From positions 372,001-436,000 of the forward strand of contig NZ_BBZJ01000016.1 of the NCBI RefSeq assembly GCF_001417775.1: 64,000 nt of DNA. Direction: 5' to 3'. Position 1 is the stretch's first letter; every line of letters begins with the position of its first letter. Below, piece after piece: positions 25,000 to 33,480 of this stretch. This stretch comes from Streptomyces sp. TP-A0356 (GTDB taxonomy: Bacteria; Actinomycetota; Actinomycetes; Streptomycetales; Streptomycetaceae). The translations under genes were made by a program, and so were the position numbers. The notes below the pieces were generated by a model, which had not been told where the DNA came from, searched no databases, and saw only the letters and a program-made list of their open reading frames with translations.

Positions 25000-25860
25000 T
25001 CACCGGGCCAGCCGCCCCAGCAGCGACGACGCGGACGTGATGCCCAGGGCCGCGGCCACCGCCAGGACGGTGAAGTCGGGCAACAGATGGGCAGGGGTGC
25101 CGAGCAGCAGGCCGCGCAGGGCGTCGACCTGGTAGCTCAGGGGGTTGACCTTGCTGACGGCCTGCAGCCAGCCGGGCATGACGGCCACCGGGTAGAGGGC
25201 GTTGGAGCCGAAGAACAGCGGCATCGTGATCGCCTGGCCGATGCCCATCAGACGGTCGCGGGTGAGGACGATGCCCGCGATCGTCATCGACAGGCAGGAG
25301 AAGAAGACGGAGGCCAGCACCACGGCCACCGCCACGCCCAGCAGCCGCAGCGGGTTCCAGGTCATCGCGACGCCGAGCAGCGCCGCGATGACCACGACCA
25401 CGACCGCCTGGACCAGCGACTTCACCCCGGCGGCGAAGGCCTTGCCGGTGATGAGCGCGGCCCGGGGCGTCGGCGTGACCAGCAGTTTCGTAAGGATCCC
25501 GGCGTCCCGCTCCCAGATGATCATGATGCCGTAGAAGATGGCGATGAACATCGCGGACTGGGCGATGATGCCGGGCGCGAGGTAGTCCAGATACGGGATC
25601 CCGCCGGTGGGTATGGCCCTGATCCGGGTGAACGTCTCACCGAAGATGAGCAGCCACAGCGCCGGCTGGACCGCCCGGGTGTACAGCTCGGTGCGGTCGT
25701 GGCGCAGCTTCTGCAGTTCGACCACACACATCGCGACGACCCGGGCGGGCAGCACCTTCCAGCCGGTACGGGCCCGCGGCGGGACCACCAGCAGGTCGAG
25801 CTCCGCAGGGTGGGCGCGGTCAGCCGACGCGGGACGCGGTGCGGCGGGTGCTTCGGACAT
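25000..25860 (-). CDS. ABC-2 type transporter permease
   Basis: The 286-residue integral membrane protein has six predicted helices of the ABC-2 (drug/antibiotic exporter, DrrB/NodJ) type, with a long hydrophilic N-terminus. NPLSYQVDALRGLLLG near the C-terminus is a strong family signature. It pairs with the ATPase encoded just upstream, which it overlaps by 41 bases (start 25860; ATPase stop 25820). Together they would export a hydrophobic compound, possibly the inducer of the MarR gene that heads the operon. Confidence 0.92.
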   Translation of the reverse strand: MSEAPAAPRPASADRAHPAELDLLVVPPRARTGWKVLPARVVAMCVVELQKLRHDRTELYTRAVQPALWLLIFGETFTRIRAIPTGGIPYLDYLAPGIIAQSAMFIAIFYGIMIIWERDAGILTKLLVTPTPRAALITGKAFAAGVKSLVQAVVVVVIAALLGVAMTWNPLRLLGVAVAVVLASVFFSCLSMTIAGIVLTRDRLMGIGQAITMPLFFGSNALYPVAVMPGWLQAVSKVNPLSYQVDALRGLLLGTPAHLLPDFTVLAVAAALGITSASSLLGRLAR

Positions 25861-26674
25861 CGCGGAAGTCTCCTGACTGGTCGTCGAGTCCGCTGCCGGC
25901 CACGTCGCGGAAGACGTCCTCCAGCGTCGGCAGCGGTCCTTCGGTGCCGAGCCGTTCCCCGAGCCCGGTCCTGAGCTCCTCGGGCGTGCCGAGGGCACGG
26001 ACGCGACCGCGGTGCAGGAGGGCGACCCGGTCGCAGTACTGGTCGGCCTCGTCCATGTAGTGGGTGGTGACGAGGACGGTCATGCCGGTGGCGGCGCGCA
26101 CGACGTTGATGTGCTCCCACACATTGGTCCGGGCGATCGGGTCGAGGCCGATGGTCGGCTCGTCGAGGATCAGCAGCCTGGGCGCGCTGACCAGCGCCTG
26201 GGCGAGTTCGAGCCGGCGGACCATGCCGCCGGAGTACGTGTTCGCGAGCCGGTCGGCCGCGTGGGTGAGGTCGACGGCCGCGAGGGCCTGTTGGACGCGC
26301 CGGGCCCGCTCGCGTCGGGGGACGTCGAAGACACGGGCGAACAGCGCCACGTTCTCCCTGCCGGTGAGCCCGGCGTCGGCTGAGAGCTGCTGCGGTACAT
26401 AGCCCAGCAGGCGCCGTACGGCCATGCGTTCGCGCGCCGCGTCATGGCCGAAGACGCTGACCATGCCGGCCGGTACCGGGAGGAGCGTGGTGATGCAGCG
26501 GATCGCGGTGGTCTTGCCCGCGCCGTTGGGGCCGAGCAGTCCGAACACCTCGCCGTCGCGGACGGTCAGGTCGAGCCCGTCGACCGCCTTCGTCTCGCCG
26601 AAGGAGTAGGCGAGCCCGGCGCAGGTGACGGCGTCGGCCGCGGGGGCCTCGCCGTCGGTGGCGTTGCGCGTCAT
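25820..26674 (-). CDS. ABC transporter ATP-binding protein (DrrA-like)
   Basis: The 284-residue ATPase contains Walker A GPNGAGKTT, Q-loop YVPQQLSADAGLTGRENV, signature YSGGMVRRLELAQAL, Walker B LLILDEPTIGLDP and the switch His in LVTTHYMDEADQY. These and the ABC-2 partner place it in the antibiotic-exporter (DrrA) group. Its ATG overlaps the MarR stop by four bases (ATGA), so the three genes are translationally linked. Confidence 0.94.
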   Translation of the reverse strand: MTRNATDGEAPAADAVTCAGLAYSFGETKAVDGLDLTVRDGEVFGLLGPNGAGKTTAIRCITTLLPVPAGMVSVFGHDAARERMAVRRLLGYVPQQLSADAGLTGRENVALFARVFDVPRRERARRVQQALAAVDLTHAADRLANTYSGGMVRRLELAQALVSAPRLLILDEPTIGLDPIARTNVWEHINVVRAATGMTVLVTTHYMDEADQYCDRVALLHRGRVRALGTPEELRTGLGERLGTEGPLPTLEDVFRDVAGSGLDDQSGDFRDVRSTRRTASRVG

Positions 26675-27126
26675 GTGTCCTCGGCCTCCTCGTGCAGGTT
26701 CTCCGCCAGCTTGCGCAGGGCCGGAAGGGCCGCCTCCAGTGCCTTGCGGTCCACCTCGTCGAGACGGCCCATCTGACGGCGTACGAGTGCCGTGCGTCGC
26801 TCGCGCCAGTCGCGCAGCCGCGTCTGGGCCGCCTCGGTGGGCAGCAGTCGCGCGGCCCGCCGGTCGGCCGGGTCCGTCTCGCGGATCAGATAGCCGCCCC
26901 GCGCCAGATGGTTGACGAGCGTCGAGACCGAGTTGCCCGCCAGATACAGCTCCTTGGCGGCGTCCGACACCCGTACGCCCGGGCGCGTCACGACCAGGCG
27001 CAACAGCTCGACCTCGGCCCCCCGCAGCCGGGGTGCGGTCATCCCGCTGCGCAGCCGGCGTCGGATCAGCCGCTGCACTCCGACGAGTGCGTCGGCCAGA
27101 TCGTCGGCAAGGCTCTCCGGTTCCAC
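26671..27126 (-). CDS. MarR-family regulator of the ABC operon
   Basis: The 151-residue winged-helix protein has a MarR core: LRLVVTRPGVRVSDAAKELYLAGNSVSTLVNHL is the recognition segment, followed by the wing GGYLIRETDPADRRAARL. It heads the operon with the ABC exporter and probably represses it until a ligand binds. AT-rich sequence immediately upstream (GTATAAGAGGTATT, plus strand) likely contains the promoter and operator, but no clear palindrome is visible. Confidence 0.92.
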   Translation of the reverse strand: MEPESLADDLADALVGVQRLIRRRLRSGMTAPRLRGAEVELLRLVVTRPGVRVSDAAKELYLAGNSVSTLVNHLARGGYLIRETDPADRRAARLLPTEAAQTRLRDWRERRTALVRRQMGRLDEVDRKALEAALPALRKLAENLHEEAEDT

Positions 27127-27228
27127 CCTTCGACAGTAGCTCTGTATAAGAGGTATTCGGGGAAAGAGCGGGTCAAGAAGGGGCCGGGAGGGGCTGCGTC
27201 GTCCGTGCGGAGGGCCGGGCCGCCGCCT

Positions 27229-28239
27229 TCAGTGGCGGGGCGGCCGCCCCCGATGCACCGGTCCGTGCGGGGCCTCGCAGTGTGCCGGGTCGTCCACCGC
27301 GTCCGGATCGCCGGGCAGGGTCACCTGCAGGACCCGCTCCGGCGCGTGATCGACCTGCAGAGTGGTGTGGGTGATCCGGTAGTGGTGGCGCAGGAGGTCC
27401 TCCAGGTCGCGTCGGACGGCGTGGCAGTCGCCGCCCGGTTCGACCAGGACGTGTGCGGACAGCGCGGCCTGGCCGGAGGTGATCTGCCAGACGTGCAGGT
27501 CGTGCACTTCGACGACGCCCAGCCGGGCGACGAGCCGGTCGCCGAGCGCGTCCGGGTCGACGTCGGCGGGCGCGGCCTCCAGGAAGATACGGCCGGAGTC
27601 GCGCAGCAGCCCGTACGCGGCCTTCACCATCAGTGCCACGACCACGAGCGTGGCGATGGGGTCGGCGCGCTCGAAGTCCGTCATGACGACCACGGCCGCG
27701 GCGATCGCGGTGCCGACGAAGGCGAACAGGTCGTTCAGGACGTGCTGGTAGGCGCCCTCGACGTTGAGGGAGGTGCGGTTGGCCCTGGAGATGCACCAGG
27801 TGGCGGCCACGTTGACGACGATCCCGGCGAGCGCGGTGGCCAGCATGAGGCCGCCCTGGACCTCCGGTGGCTGGATGAGCCGCCATACCGCCTCGTACGC
27901 CAGCCAGGCGCCGAGCAGAAGCAGGGTGAGGCCGTTGGCCTGCGCGGAGAGGATCTCGGCTCGCTTGAGCCCGTAGGTGAAGCCGCCACGGGCCGGGCGG
28001 GCGGCGAGCCGCATCGCGATGAGGGCGAGCACGATGGACGCGGCGTCGGTCAGCATGTGAGCCGCGTCGGAGAGCAGGGCCAGCGAGTCGGCGATGATAC
28101 CGACGACCACTTCGGCCGCCATGAACACGGTGATCAGGGCCAGCGCCAGGCCCAGCCAGCGGCGGTCGGCGTCTGCCGACACACCGTGGGAGTGCCCGGC
28201 ATGCCCCCCTGGGCCATGCTCATGGCCGTGGTCGCTCAT
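27229..28239 (-). CDS. Cation diffusion facilitator (zinc/cobalt efflux, CzcD type)
   Basis: The 336 residues start at ATG 28239 with GGGGAAGG upstream. The protein has a His-rich N-terminus (HGHEHGPGGHAGHSHG), six helices, and the transport-site motifs SLALLSDAAHMLTDAASIV (HxxxD) and HVLNDLFAFVGT. The cytosolic C-terminal dimerisation domain carries VHDLHVWQI. CDF proteins export Zn, Co or similar ions against protons. An in-frame upstream extension exists but lacks family similarity. It appears monocistronic. Confidence 0.93.
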   Translation of the reverse strand: MSDHGHEHGPGGHAGHSHGVSADADRRWLGLALALITVFMAAEVVVGIIADSLALLSDAAHMLTDAASIVLALIAMRLAARPARGGFTYGLKRAEILSAQANGLTLLLLGAWLAYEAVWRLIQPPEVQGGLMLATALAGIVVNVAATWCISRANRTSLNVEGAYQHVLNDLFAFVGTAIAAAVVVMTDFERADPIATLVVVALMVKAAYGLLRDSGRIFLEAAPADVDPDALGDRLVARLGVVEVHDLHVWQITSGQAALSAHVLVEPGGDCHAVRRDLEDLLRHHYRITHTTLQVDHAPERVLQVTLPGDPDAVDDPAHCEAPHGPVHRGRPPRH

Positions 28240-28410
28240 GTGGTCCGCCTTCCCCCTCGCATCGGGTGCCTCGACCGCAGTGAAACGCATATCGGCGCCG
28301 CTCGGCAAAGGCTGCACCGGTGACCGTTGTCATGTCCGATAATACGACCGCTGACCTGCGCAAACGCGGCGACGACGGGACCGGTGCAGCGGCGCTCACC
28401 GGCACCGGCT

Positions 28411-28453
28411 GTGGCAGTGGCACTGGCACTGGCACTGGCACTGCCACTGGCAC
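28411..28453. repeat. Short tandem repeat (GGCACT)n
   Basis: About seven imperfect copies of a GGCACT hexamer lie in the spacer between the CDF gene and the DinB-like gene. A frame through it would encode a Gly-Thr repeat (from 28320), but that frame has no other support, so I list only the repeat. Confidence 0.8.
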
Positions 28454-28481
28454 CCAGCGCGTCCGGCGGCCGGGGGCCTTG

Positions 28482-29033
28482 TCACATTCCGATGGAGCCG
28501 TCGATGCGCTCCCGTAGCAGGTCCGCGTGGCCGTTGTGGCGGGCGTACTCCTCGATCATGTGGATGAGCACCCAACGGAGCGACACCCTGCCGCGCCAGG
28601 AGTCGTGACCGTCGACGCCGAGATGGGGCGCGCCCGCGACGAAGGCCTCGGCGAAGGCGATCTCGGCGCGCCAGGCCGCCCAGGCTTCGGCGACGACCTC
28701 CGGGTCGGGCACCGCGCCGGAGAAGTCGGCGTCGGGGGCGGCCGGCGAGGAGAACAGGGGCGGCGCGTCATGGCCTGCGAGGACCCGCCGGAACCAGCGG
28801 CGTTCGACGTCGGCCAGGTGTCGCAGCAGGCCCAGCAGCGAGAGCGTGGACGGCGTGACGGAACGCTGCGACAGATCCGTGTCCAGGCCCGTGCACTTGA
28901 GCTCCAGCGTGGCGCGCTGGACGGAGAGGAAGTCGACGAGGAGGGTGCGTTCGTCGCCGGTGGCGGGGCCGAGGACACGGGGATCACCGTCGGCGGGGAC
29001 GAACATCTCCGCTCGTCTGCGAGGAGTGGCCAT
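28482..29033 (-). CDS. DinB/DUF664-family protein
   Basis: A four-helix-bundle protein of 183 residues in the DinB-like superfamily. It carries LLGLLRHLADVERRWFRRVLAG and a C-terminal [29 protein letters not shown], where the spaced His residues can bind a metal as in mycothiol-dependent relatives. A paralogue at 58.4 kb shares these motifs but is interrupted by a stop. ATG 29033 is chosen over 29045 and 29042; no site has a strong Shine-Dalgarno. Function unknown. Confidence 0.87.
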   Translation of the reverse strand: MATPRRRAEMFVPADGDPRVLGPATGDERTLLVDFLSVQRATLELKCTGLDTDLSQRSVTPSTLSLLGLLRHLADVERRWFRRVLAGHDAPPLFSSPAAPDADFSGAVPDPEVVAEAWAAWRAEIAFAEAFVAGAPHLGVDGHDSWRGRVSLRWVLIHMIEEYARHNGHADLLRERIDGSIGM

Positions 29034-29064
29034 GCCCACCATCATGGGGCACCGGGTGCGCGCC

Positions 29065-29724
29065 TCAGCCGGTACATCGGCTCGTGTACCGGTCGACCAG
29101 GTCGCACCAGCCCGCCTCCACGCGCTCCAGCGTCATCCCGCGGCGGGAGAGCAGGTGGTCGATGAGCACCGTCTCCAGATAGCCGAGCATGGTGTGCGCG
29201 GAGAGCTCGATGTCGCTGTCCGCCCGCGCCTCGCGCAGCAGCATGCAGACGTGGGCCACCCGGAACTGGTACGCCGGGCTCGTGCGGCGGCGGCCCGGCT
29301 CGGCGTGGGCGGCCAGATAGAGGTCGCGGTGGGCGTGCTCGTGGCGGATGACGGCCGCACCGAAGGCGCGCAGCCGCTCCACCGCGGACGCTCCCGGCCC
29401 CAGCGGCGGCGGCCCCGACAGGAACGCGGCCTGGAGCTGCTCCTCGTGATGACTGAGCAGCGCCACCAGCAGGCCCGTACGGTCGCCGAACCGCCGGAAG
29501 ACGGTGCCCTTGCCGACCCCCGCGCCACAGGCGATGTCGTCCATGGTCACGTTCGCGATTCCGCGCTTGGCGGCCAGACACGCGGCGACCTCCAGCAGAC
29601 GGGTGCGGTTGCGCGCGGCGTCGGCGCGCAGCTGGGGCGTATCGCCGGTCGGCATGAGGGCGAGGTCGGTCACCCGGCCTGGATCGTGGTGCGGCACGGG
29701 AAACGGCGCGAACGGGTCGGTCAT
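29065..29724 (-). CDS. TetR-family repressor
   Basis: The 219 residues contain a TetR HTH (about 35-80: LEVAACLAAKRGIANVTMDDIACGAGVGKGTVFRRFGDRTGLL) and a ligand-binding C-terminal domain. It is divergent from the FMN-reductase gene. Two GGACCnnGGTCC palindromes sit between them, so it very probably represses both. ATG 29724 is chosen; a TTG at 29754 would place the first operator in the coding sequence start. Confidence 0.92.
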   Translation of the reverse strand: MTDPFAPFPVPHHDPGRVTDLALMPTGDTPQLRADAARNRTRLLEVAACLAAKRGIANVTMDDIACGAGVGKGTVFRRFGDRTGLLVALLSHHEEQLQAAFLSGPPPLGPGASAVERLRAFGAAVIRHEHAHRDLYLAAHAEPGRRRTSPAYQFRVAHVCMLLREARADSDIELSAHTMLGYLETVLIDHLLSRRGMTLERVEAGWCDLVDRYTSRCTG

Positions 29725-29755
29725 GGTTTCCAGCCTAGCTCGAAAGGAAGACAAT

Positions 29756-29846
29756 CGGACCCTGGTCCGGTTACCCTGTCACACGAAGTGGACCACGGTC
29801 CGCTTAAAGTGGTACAACATTGAACGGACTCGCCCTGGGTCCGTTC
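29756..29846. promoter_or_regulatory. Paired TetR operators in the FMN-reductase promoter
   Basis: CGGACCCTGGTCCG (29756-29769) and GGACCACGGTCC (29790-29801, with AAG/CTT flanks) share GGACCnnGGTCC. A looser repeat, GAACGGAC ... GTCCGTTC (29822-29846), uses the same half-site with a 9-base gap. They fill the short divergent promoter region of the TetR and FMN-reductase genes. Confidence 0.75.
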
Positions 29847-29877
29847 CTACTGATCTCACACCCCCCGGAGACTTGAC

Positions 29878-30435
29878 ATGTCCGTCCGTATCCTCGCTCT
29901 CGTCGGCAGCCTTCGCGCCGGTTCCCACAACCGTCAGCTCGCCGAGGCGGCCGCGAAGCACGCCCCCGAGGGCGTCGAGGTCGTGCTCCACGAGGGCCTG
30001 GGCCTGATCCCCTTCTACAACGAGGACATCGACGTCGAGGGCAGCACCCCCGAGGCCGCGACCGCGCTGCGCACCGCCGCCGCCCAGGCCGACGCGCTTC
30101 TCCTCTTCTCGCCCGAGTACAACGGCACCATCCCGGCCGTCCTGAAGAACGCGATCGACTGGCTGTCCCGTCCCTACGGCGCCGGCGCGCTGTCCGGCAA
30201 GCCGGTTGCCGTCGTCGGCACCGCGTTCGGCCAGTACGGCGGCGTGTGGGCGCAGGACGAGACCCGCAAGGCCGCGGGCATCGCGGGCGCCGCCGTCGTC
30301 GAGGAGGCCAAGCTGTCCATCCCCGGCTCCATGACCCGCTTCGCCGAGACCCACCCGGCGGACGACAGCGAGGTCGCCGAGGCTCTGACCAAGGTCGTCG
30401 AGCAGCTCTCGCAGGCCACCCCCGCCGCCGCCTGA
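29878..30435 (+). CDS. NADPH-dependent FMN reductase
   Basis: The 185-residue flavodoxin-like enzyme has the FMN phosphate loop GSLRAGSHNRQLAEA and the family signature LLLFSPEYNGTIPAVLKNAIDWLSR. Members reduce FMN, quinones, azo dyes or chromate using NAD(P)H. ATG 29878 follows CCCCGGAG. Control by the divergent TetR protein points to an inducible detoxification role. A strong terminator follows. Confidence 0.95.
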   Translation: MSVRILALVGSLRAGSHNRQLAEAAAKHAPEGVEVVLHEGLGLIPFYNEDIDVEGSTPEAATALRTAAAQADALLLFSPEYNGTIPAVLKNAIDWLSRPYGAGALSGKPVAVVGTAFGQYGGVWAQDETRKAAGIAGAAVVEEAKLSIPGSMTRFAETHPADDSEVAEALTKVVEQLSQATPAAA

Positions 30436-30461
30436 TCTCCGGGACCGGGCCGAGACCGGCA

Positions 30462-30501
30462 CGGCTGTGGGCCAGGACCCTCCGGTCCTGGCCCACAGCC
30501 G
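30462..30501. terminator. Terminator after the FMN-reductase gene
   Basis: A perfect 18-bp stem (CGGCTGTGGGCCAGGACC and its complement) closes a 4-base loop. It lies between the convergent FMN-reductase and ArsR genes. Confidence 0.9.
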
Positions 30502-30526
30502 TTCACGCGGGTCCGCCGACGCGCCC

Positions 30527-30916
30527 TCAGTCGTGCACCGGGCGGTCGGTGAGCCGGTGGTCGGCCAGGCTGAGCGCCTCGTCCACGACCCGGCGCAGAT
30601 GGCCGTCGCGCAGCGAGTAGACCACGCGGCGGCCTTCCTTGCGCGTGTCGACCAGGCCCGCGAGCCGCAGTCGCGCCAGATGCTGGCTGACGGCGGGCCG
30701 AGCAGCGCCACACGCCTCGGTCAATGTCGAGACGTCGGCCTCACCATGGGTCAGGGCGTGCAGCAGGGCGAGTCGCGTACGGTCGCCGAGCAGGGCGAGC
30801 AGCTCGGCCGCGAGCGCGAACTGCTCCTCGCCGGGCGCCCAGGGGTGGCCGACGGGCGCGCCGCCCCTGTGCGGCTGCGCATCCTGTGCAGGTGATAGGT
30901 GCATGCGTGCGCTCAT
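30527..30916 (-). CDS. ArsR/SmtB-family metal-responsive regulator
   Basis: The 129 residues have an ArsR winged helix: LLALLGDRTRLALLHAL, then CGAARPAVSQHLARLRLAGLVDTRKEGRRVVYSL. The His/Asp-rich C-terminus (DHRLTDRPVHD) and the single Cys in TEACGAARP could be metal ligands. It is divergent from a CDF efflux gene 65 bases away, the classic metal-sensor/exporter pair. The spacer contains an AT-rich CATATGCACATAATG segment that may be its operator. The start at 30916 is preferred over 30904, but neither has a clear ribosome-binding site. Confidence 0.88.
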   Translation of the reverse strand: MSARMHLSPAQDAQPHRGGAPVGHPWAPGEEQFALAAELLALLGDRTRLALLHALTHGEADVSTLTEACGAARPAVSQHLARLRLAGLVDTRKEGRRVVYSLRDGHLRRVVDEALSLADHRLTDRPVHD

Positions 30917-30981
30917 ATGCACATAATGGCTCCGTGGATGCGGACGCGTCCACCGCCGCGTCGCGGAAGGGGTGCTTTCGA

Positions 30982-32118
30982 ATGGGACGGGCACGCGCGG
31001 AGAACGAGGACGGCCGGGCGCTGGCGTACGGCCATGATCACTCTCATCGGCATCACCCCCTGAACGCTCATCACCGCCGTCACGACCACGACCACGACGG
31101 CGGTCATCCGCACCCCCGCGGCCGCCTCCCCCGCCTCCGCCACCTCCGCCCCCTACTCACCCCTCACTCCCACGAGACCGCCGACAAGCTCGACCCGGCG
31201 CTGGAGTCCTCCGCGCGGGGCATGCGGGCGTTGTGGGTCTCGCTGGCCGTGCTCGGCGGGACGGCACTGACGCAGGCGGTCGTCGTCGTGCTCTCCGGAT
31301 CGGTCGCGCTGCTCGGCGACACCGTGCACAACGCCGCGGACGCCCTGACGGCCGTGCCGCTCGGCATCGCCTTCGTGCTGGGGCGACGGGCGGCGACGCG
31401 CCGTTTCACCTACGGATACGGCCGCGCAGAGGACCTCGCCGGAATCGCGATCGTGCTGACGATCGCCGCGTCGGCGACCTTCACCGCCTGGAGTGCGGTC
31501 GGACGGCTGCTGGATCCGCGCCCCATGCAGCACATCCCCGTCGTCGCCGTCGCGGCGGTCCTCGGCTTCGCGGGCAACGAGTGGGCCGCCCGTCACCGTA
31601 TCCGCGTGGGCCGCGCGATCGGCTCCGCAGCGCTGGTCGCCGACGGGCTGCACGCGCGTACCGACGGATTCACCTCACTCGCGGTGCTGGTGGGCGCGGG
31701 CGGCGCGGCGCTCGGATGGCAGCTCGCCGATCCCCTCGTGGGGCTGGCGATCACCGCCGCGATCGTCCTGGTGCTGCGGGACGCGGCGCGCGAGGTGTTC
31801 CGGCGGGTACTGGACGCCGTCGATCCCGCGCTGGTGGACCGGGCCGAGCAGGCGCTGCGGGCGGTGCCGGGCGTGCGCGGGGTGGGTGAGCTGCGGCTGC
31901 GCTGGATCGGACACCGGCTACGTGCCGAGGTGGCTGTCGTGGTCGACGGCGAGGTGAGCGTGCGCCGGGCGCACGACATCGCGGTCGAGGCCGAACACGC
32001 CCTGCTGCACGCGGTCCCGAGGCTCACCGCGGCCCTGGTCCACGCCGATCCGGCCCCGGGGCCGGGCGAGTCGGATCCCCACCTGGCCCTGGCTCACCAC
32101 GCCCGTGCGCGGGCCTGA
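30982..32118 (+). CDS. Cation diffusion facilitator with His-rich N-terminus
   Basis: The 378 residues start at ATG 30982, with GGAAGGGG about ten bases upstream. The cytosolic N-terminus is a His/Asp metal-buffering stretch (GHDHSHRHH, HHRRHDHDHDGGHPHP). Six helices follow, with GDTVHNAADALTAVPL (HxxxD) and ADGLHARTDGFTSLAVL as transport sites, then a C-terminal dimer domain. It differs from the CDF at 27.2 kb. The ArsR neighbour implies induction by a metal, probably zinc, nickel or cobalt. Confidence 0.92.
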   Translation: MGRARAENEDGRALAYGHDHSHRHHPLNAHHRRHDHDHDGGHPHPRGRLPRLRHLRPLLTPHSHETADKLDPALESSARGMRALWVSLAVLGGTALTQAVVVVLSGSVALLGDTVHNAADALTAVPLGIAFVLGRRAATRRFTYGYGRAEDLAGIAIVLTIAASATFTAWSAVGRLLDPRPMQHIPVVAVAAVLGFAGNEWAARHRIRVGRAIGSAALVADGLHARTDGFTSLAVLVGAGGAALGWQLADPLVGLAITAAIVLVLRDAAREVFRRVLDAVDPALVDRAEQALRAVPGVRGVGELRLRWIGHRLRAEVAVVVDGEVSVRRAHDIAVEAEHALLHAVPRLTAALVHADPAPGPGESDPHLALAHHARARA

Positions 32119-32187
32119 CAGGGCGGTGCGAAACACCGGGCCAGGGGCCCGTCCCCCCACGCCTCACCCCGGGCCGGGGCCCTGTCA
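32116..32187. terminator. Terminator between CDF and YbaK genes
   Basis: TGACAGGGC (overlapping the CDF stop codon) pairs with GCCCTGTCA 54 bases later. GGGCCAGGGGCCC and CCCCGGGCCGGGG stems lie inside. The nested hairpin sits between convergent genes. Confidence 0.6.
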
Positions 32188-32217
32188 CGGCTCGGGCACC
32201 GGACCCGGGCACGGCCG

Positions 32218-32772
32218 TCAGACGCCCAGCCCCTCCACCACGACCGCGTTCGCCAGCTCCGCGAACGCCGTCCCCGGCACCAGCAGCTTGCCCCGGCGCC
32301 GGCCGCTGCCGACCAGCGCGTACGGCAGGTCGACGACGGCCGAGTCGACCAACACCGGCCAGGCGCCGGGCAGTCCGATCGGCGTGATGCCGCCGTACTC
32401 CATACCGGTCTCCCCCGTCGCCACCTCCATCGGCGCGAACGAGGCCTTGCGGGCGCCGAGGTGGCGGCGCACCACCCCGTTCACATCGACCCGGGTGCCG
32501 GAGAGGACCACACAGGCGGCCAGTGTCGTCTCGCCGCCCCGCTTGCCCGCGACCACGACGCAGTTGGCGGACCGGTCGAGCAGTTCCTTGCCGTAGTGCT
32601 CGAGGAAGACCGCGGTGTCGGCCCACTCGGGTTCGGTGTCGACGTAGACGATCCGGTCGGCGGGCACGCTGCCGCTCCAGCGGCGTACGGCGTCCGCCAC
32701 CGGGCCGATCAGCTCGTCCAGGCAGTCGGGGGCGGCGATGGCGTGGTCGAATTCTCCGATGGGTGCACGCAT
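32218..32772 (-). CDS. YbaK/ProX-type aminoacyl-tRNA deacylase-like protein
   Basis: The 184-residue single-domain protein is of the YbaK/EbsC family, which hydrolyses mischarged tRNAs such as Cys-tRNA(Pro) or Ala-tRNA(Pro). Motifs include NCVVVAGKRGGETTLAACVV, RRHLGARKASFAPMEVA and GMEYGGITPIGLP, the last two matching the family's conserved Lys and GGxxPxG loop. The specific tRNA cannot be told. It stands alone. Confidence 0.9.
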   Translation of the reverse strand: MRAPIGEFDHAIAAPDCLDELIGPVADAVRRWSGSVPADRIVYVDTEPEWADTAVFLEHYGKELLDRSANCVVVAGKRGGETTLAACVVLSGTRVDVNGVVRRHLGARKASFAPMEVATGETGMEYGGITPIGLPGAWPVLVDSAVVDLPYALVGSGRRRGKLLVPGTAFAELANAVVVEGLGV

Positions 32773-32815
32773 GACCGCACGCTAACAGCCGTACACCGGC
32801 TGCCGGACGGGCGTA

Positions 32816-33388
32816 TCAGCGCACGGGCGGCACCGAGACCGCCATCACCATCTCCATCGGTACGTCGCCGTCATTGCCGTACGTGTGCGGGGTGTTGGCC
32901 TCGAAGGAGGCGCTCGCGCCGGTCGGTACCCGGTACTCGACGCCGTCGACGGTGAGCGTCAGCTCGCCCGCGGTGACATGGACCAGCTCGACCGTGCCGA
33001 CGGGGTGCGGGTCCGAGGGGCTGCGGTCCCCCGGCATCAGCCGCCAGTCCCACATCTCCAGTGGGCCGGGCGCCTCCGTGCCGGCGAGCAGGCGGTTGTA
33101 GCTGCCGGCGTCGGTGTGCCAGAGGCGTACCGCCTGCTCGGCCGGGACGATGCGGACCTTCGGGCCCTGCTCGTAGTCGAGCAGGGTGGTGACGCTGACG
33201 CCGAGCGCGTCGCCGATCTTGACGACCGTGCCGATGCTCGGGTTGGTGCGGGCCTGCTCGATCTGGATGAGCATGCCGCGGCTGACTCCGGCCCGGGCGG
33301 CGAGCGCCTCCAGCGTGAAGCCCCGCTCGGTACGCCAGCGTTTGACGTTGCGGGCCAGGGACTGGGTCAGCAGGTCGAGATCCGACAC
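32816..33388 (-). CDS. XRE-cupin regulator
   Basis: The 190 residues combine an N-terminal XRE HTH (about 8-65: LARNVKRWRTERGFTLEALAARAGVSRGMLIQIEQARTNPSI) with a C-terminal cupin (about 105-185: HPVGTVELVHVTAGELTLTVDG). This architecture typically senses a small molecule bound by the cupin. The divergent EamA gene is the likely target. AT-rich spacer DNA contains two short palindromes. Confidence 0.92.
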   Translation of the reverse strand: MSDLDLLTQSLARNVKRWRTERGFTLEALAARAGVSRGMLIQIEQARTNPSIGTVVKIGDALGVSVTTLLDYEQGPKVRIVPAEQAVRLWHTDAGSYNRLLAGTEAPGPLEMWDWRLMPGDRSPSDPHPVGTVELVHVTAGELTLTVDGVEYRVPTGASASFEANTPHTYGNDGDVPMEMVMAVSVPPVR

Positions 33389-33419
33389 ATTCCGTCCAAT
33401 ATTCTGTATGACAGAGTTA

Positions 33420-33463
33420 AGTGAATTGCACTATGGTGGGGTGCACCTGATCGTTCACTGAAC
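33420..33463. promoter_or_regulatory. Candidate operators for the XRE-cupin regulator
   Basis: AGTGAATTGCACT (33420-33432, 4-base arms) and GTTCACTGAAC (33453-33463, perfect 5-base arms around one base) flank a TATGGT that could be the -10 box of the EamA gene. Both lie between the divergent XRE-cupin and EamA genes. Confidence 0.45.
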
Positions 33464-33480
33464 TGTACTGCGAGGCGGCC

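Noticed and set aside
28320..28517. A plus-strand frame encoding a Gly-Thr repeat
   Set aside because: Its repeat comes from the GGCACT tandem tract and nothing else supports coding.
30901..30935. A formal ArsR 12-2-12 operator
   Set aside because: CATATGCACATAATG is AT-rich but only its outer three bases are symmetric, so I did not list it as a site.
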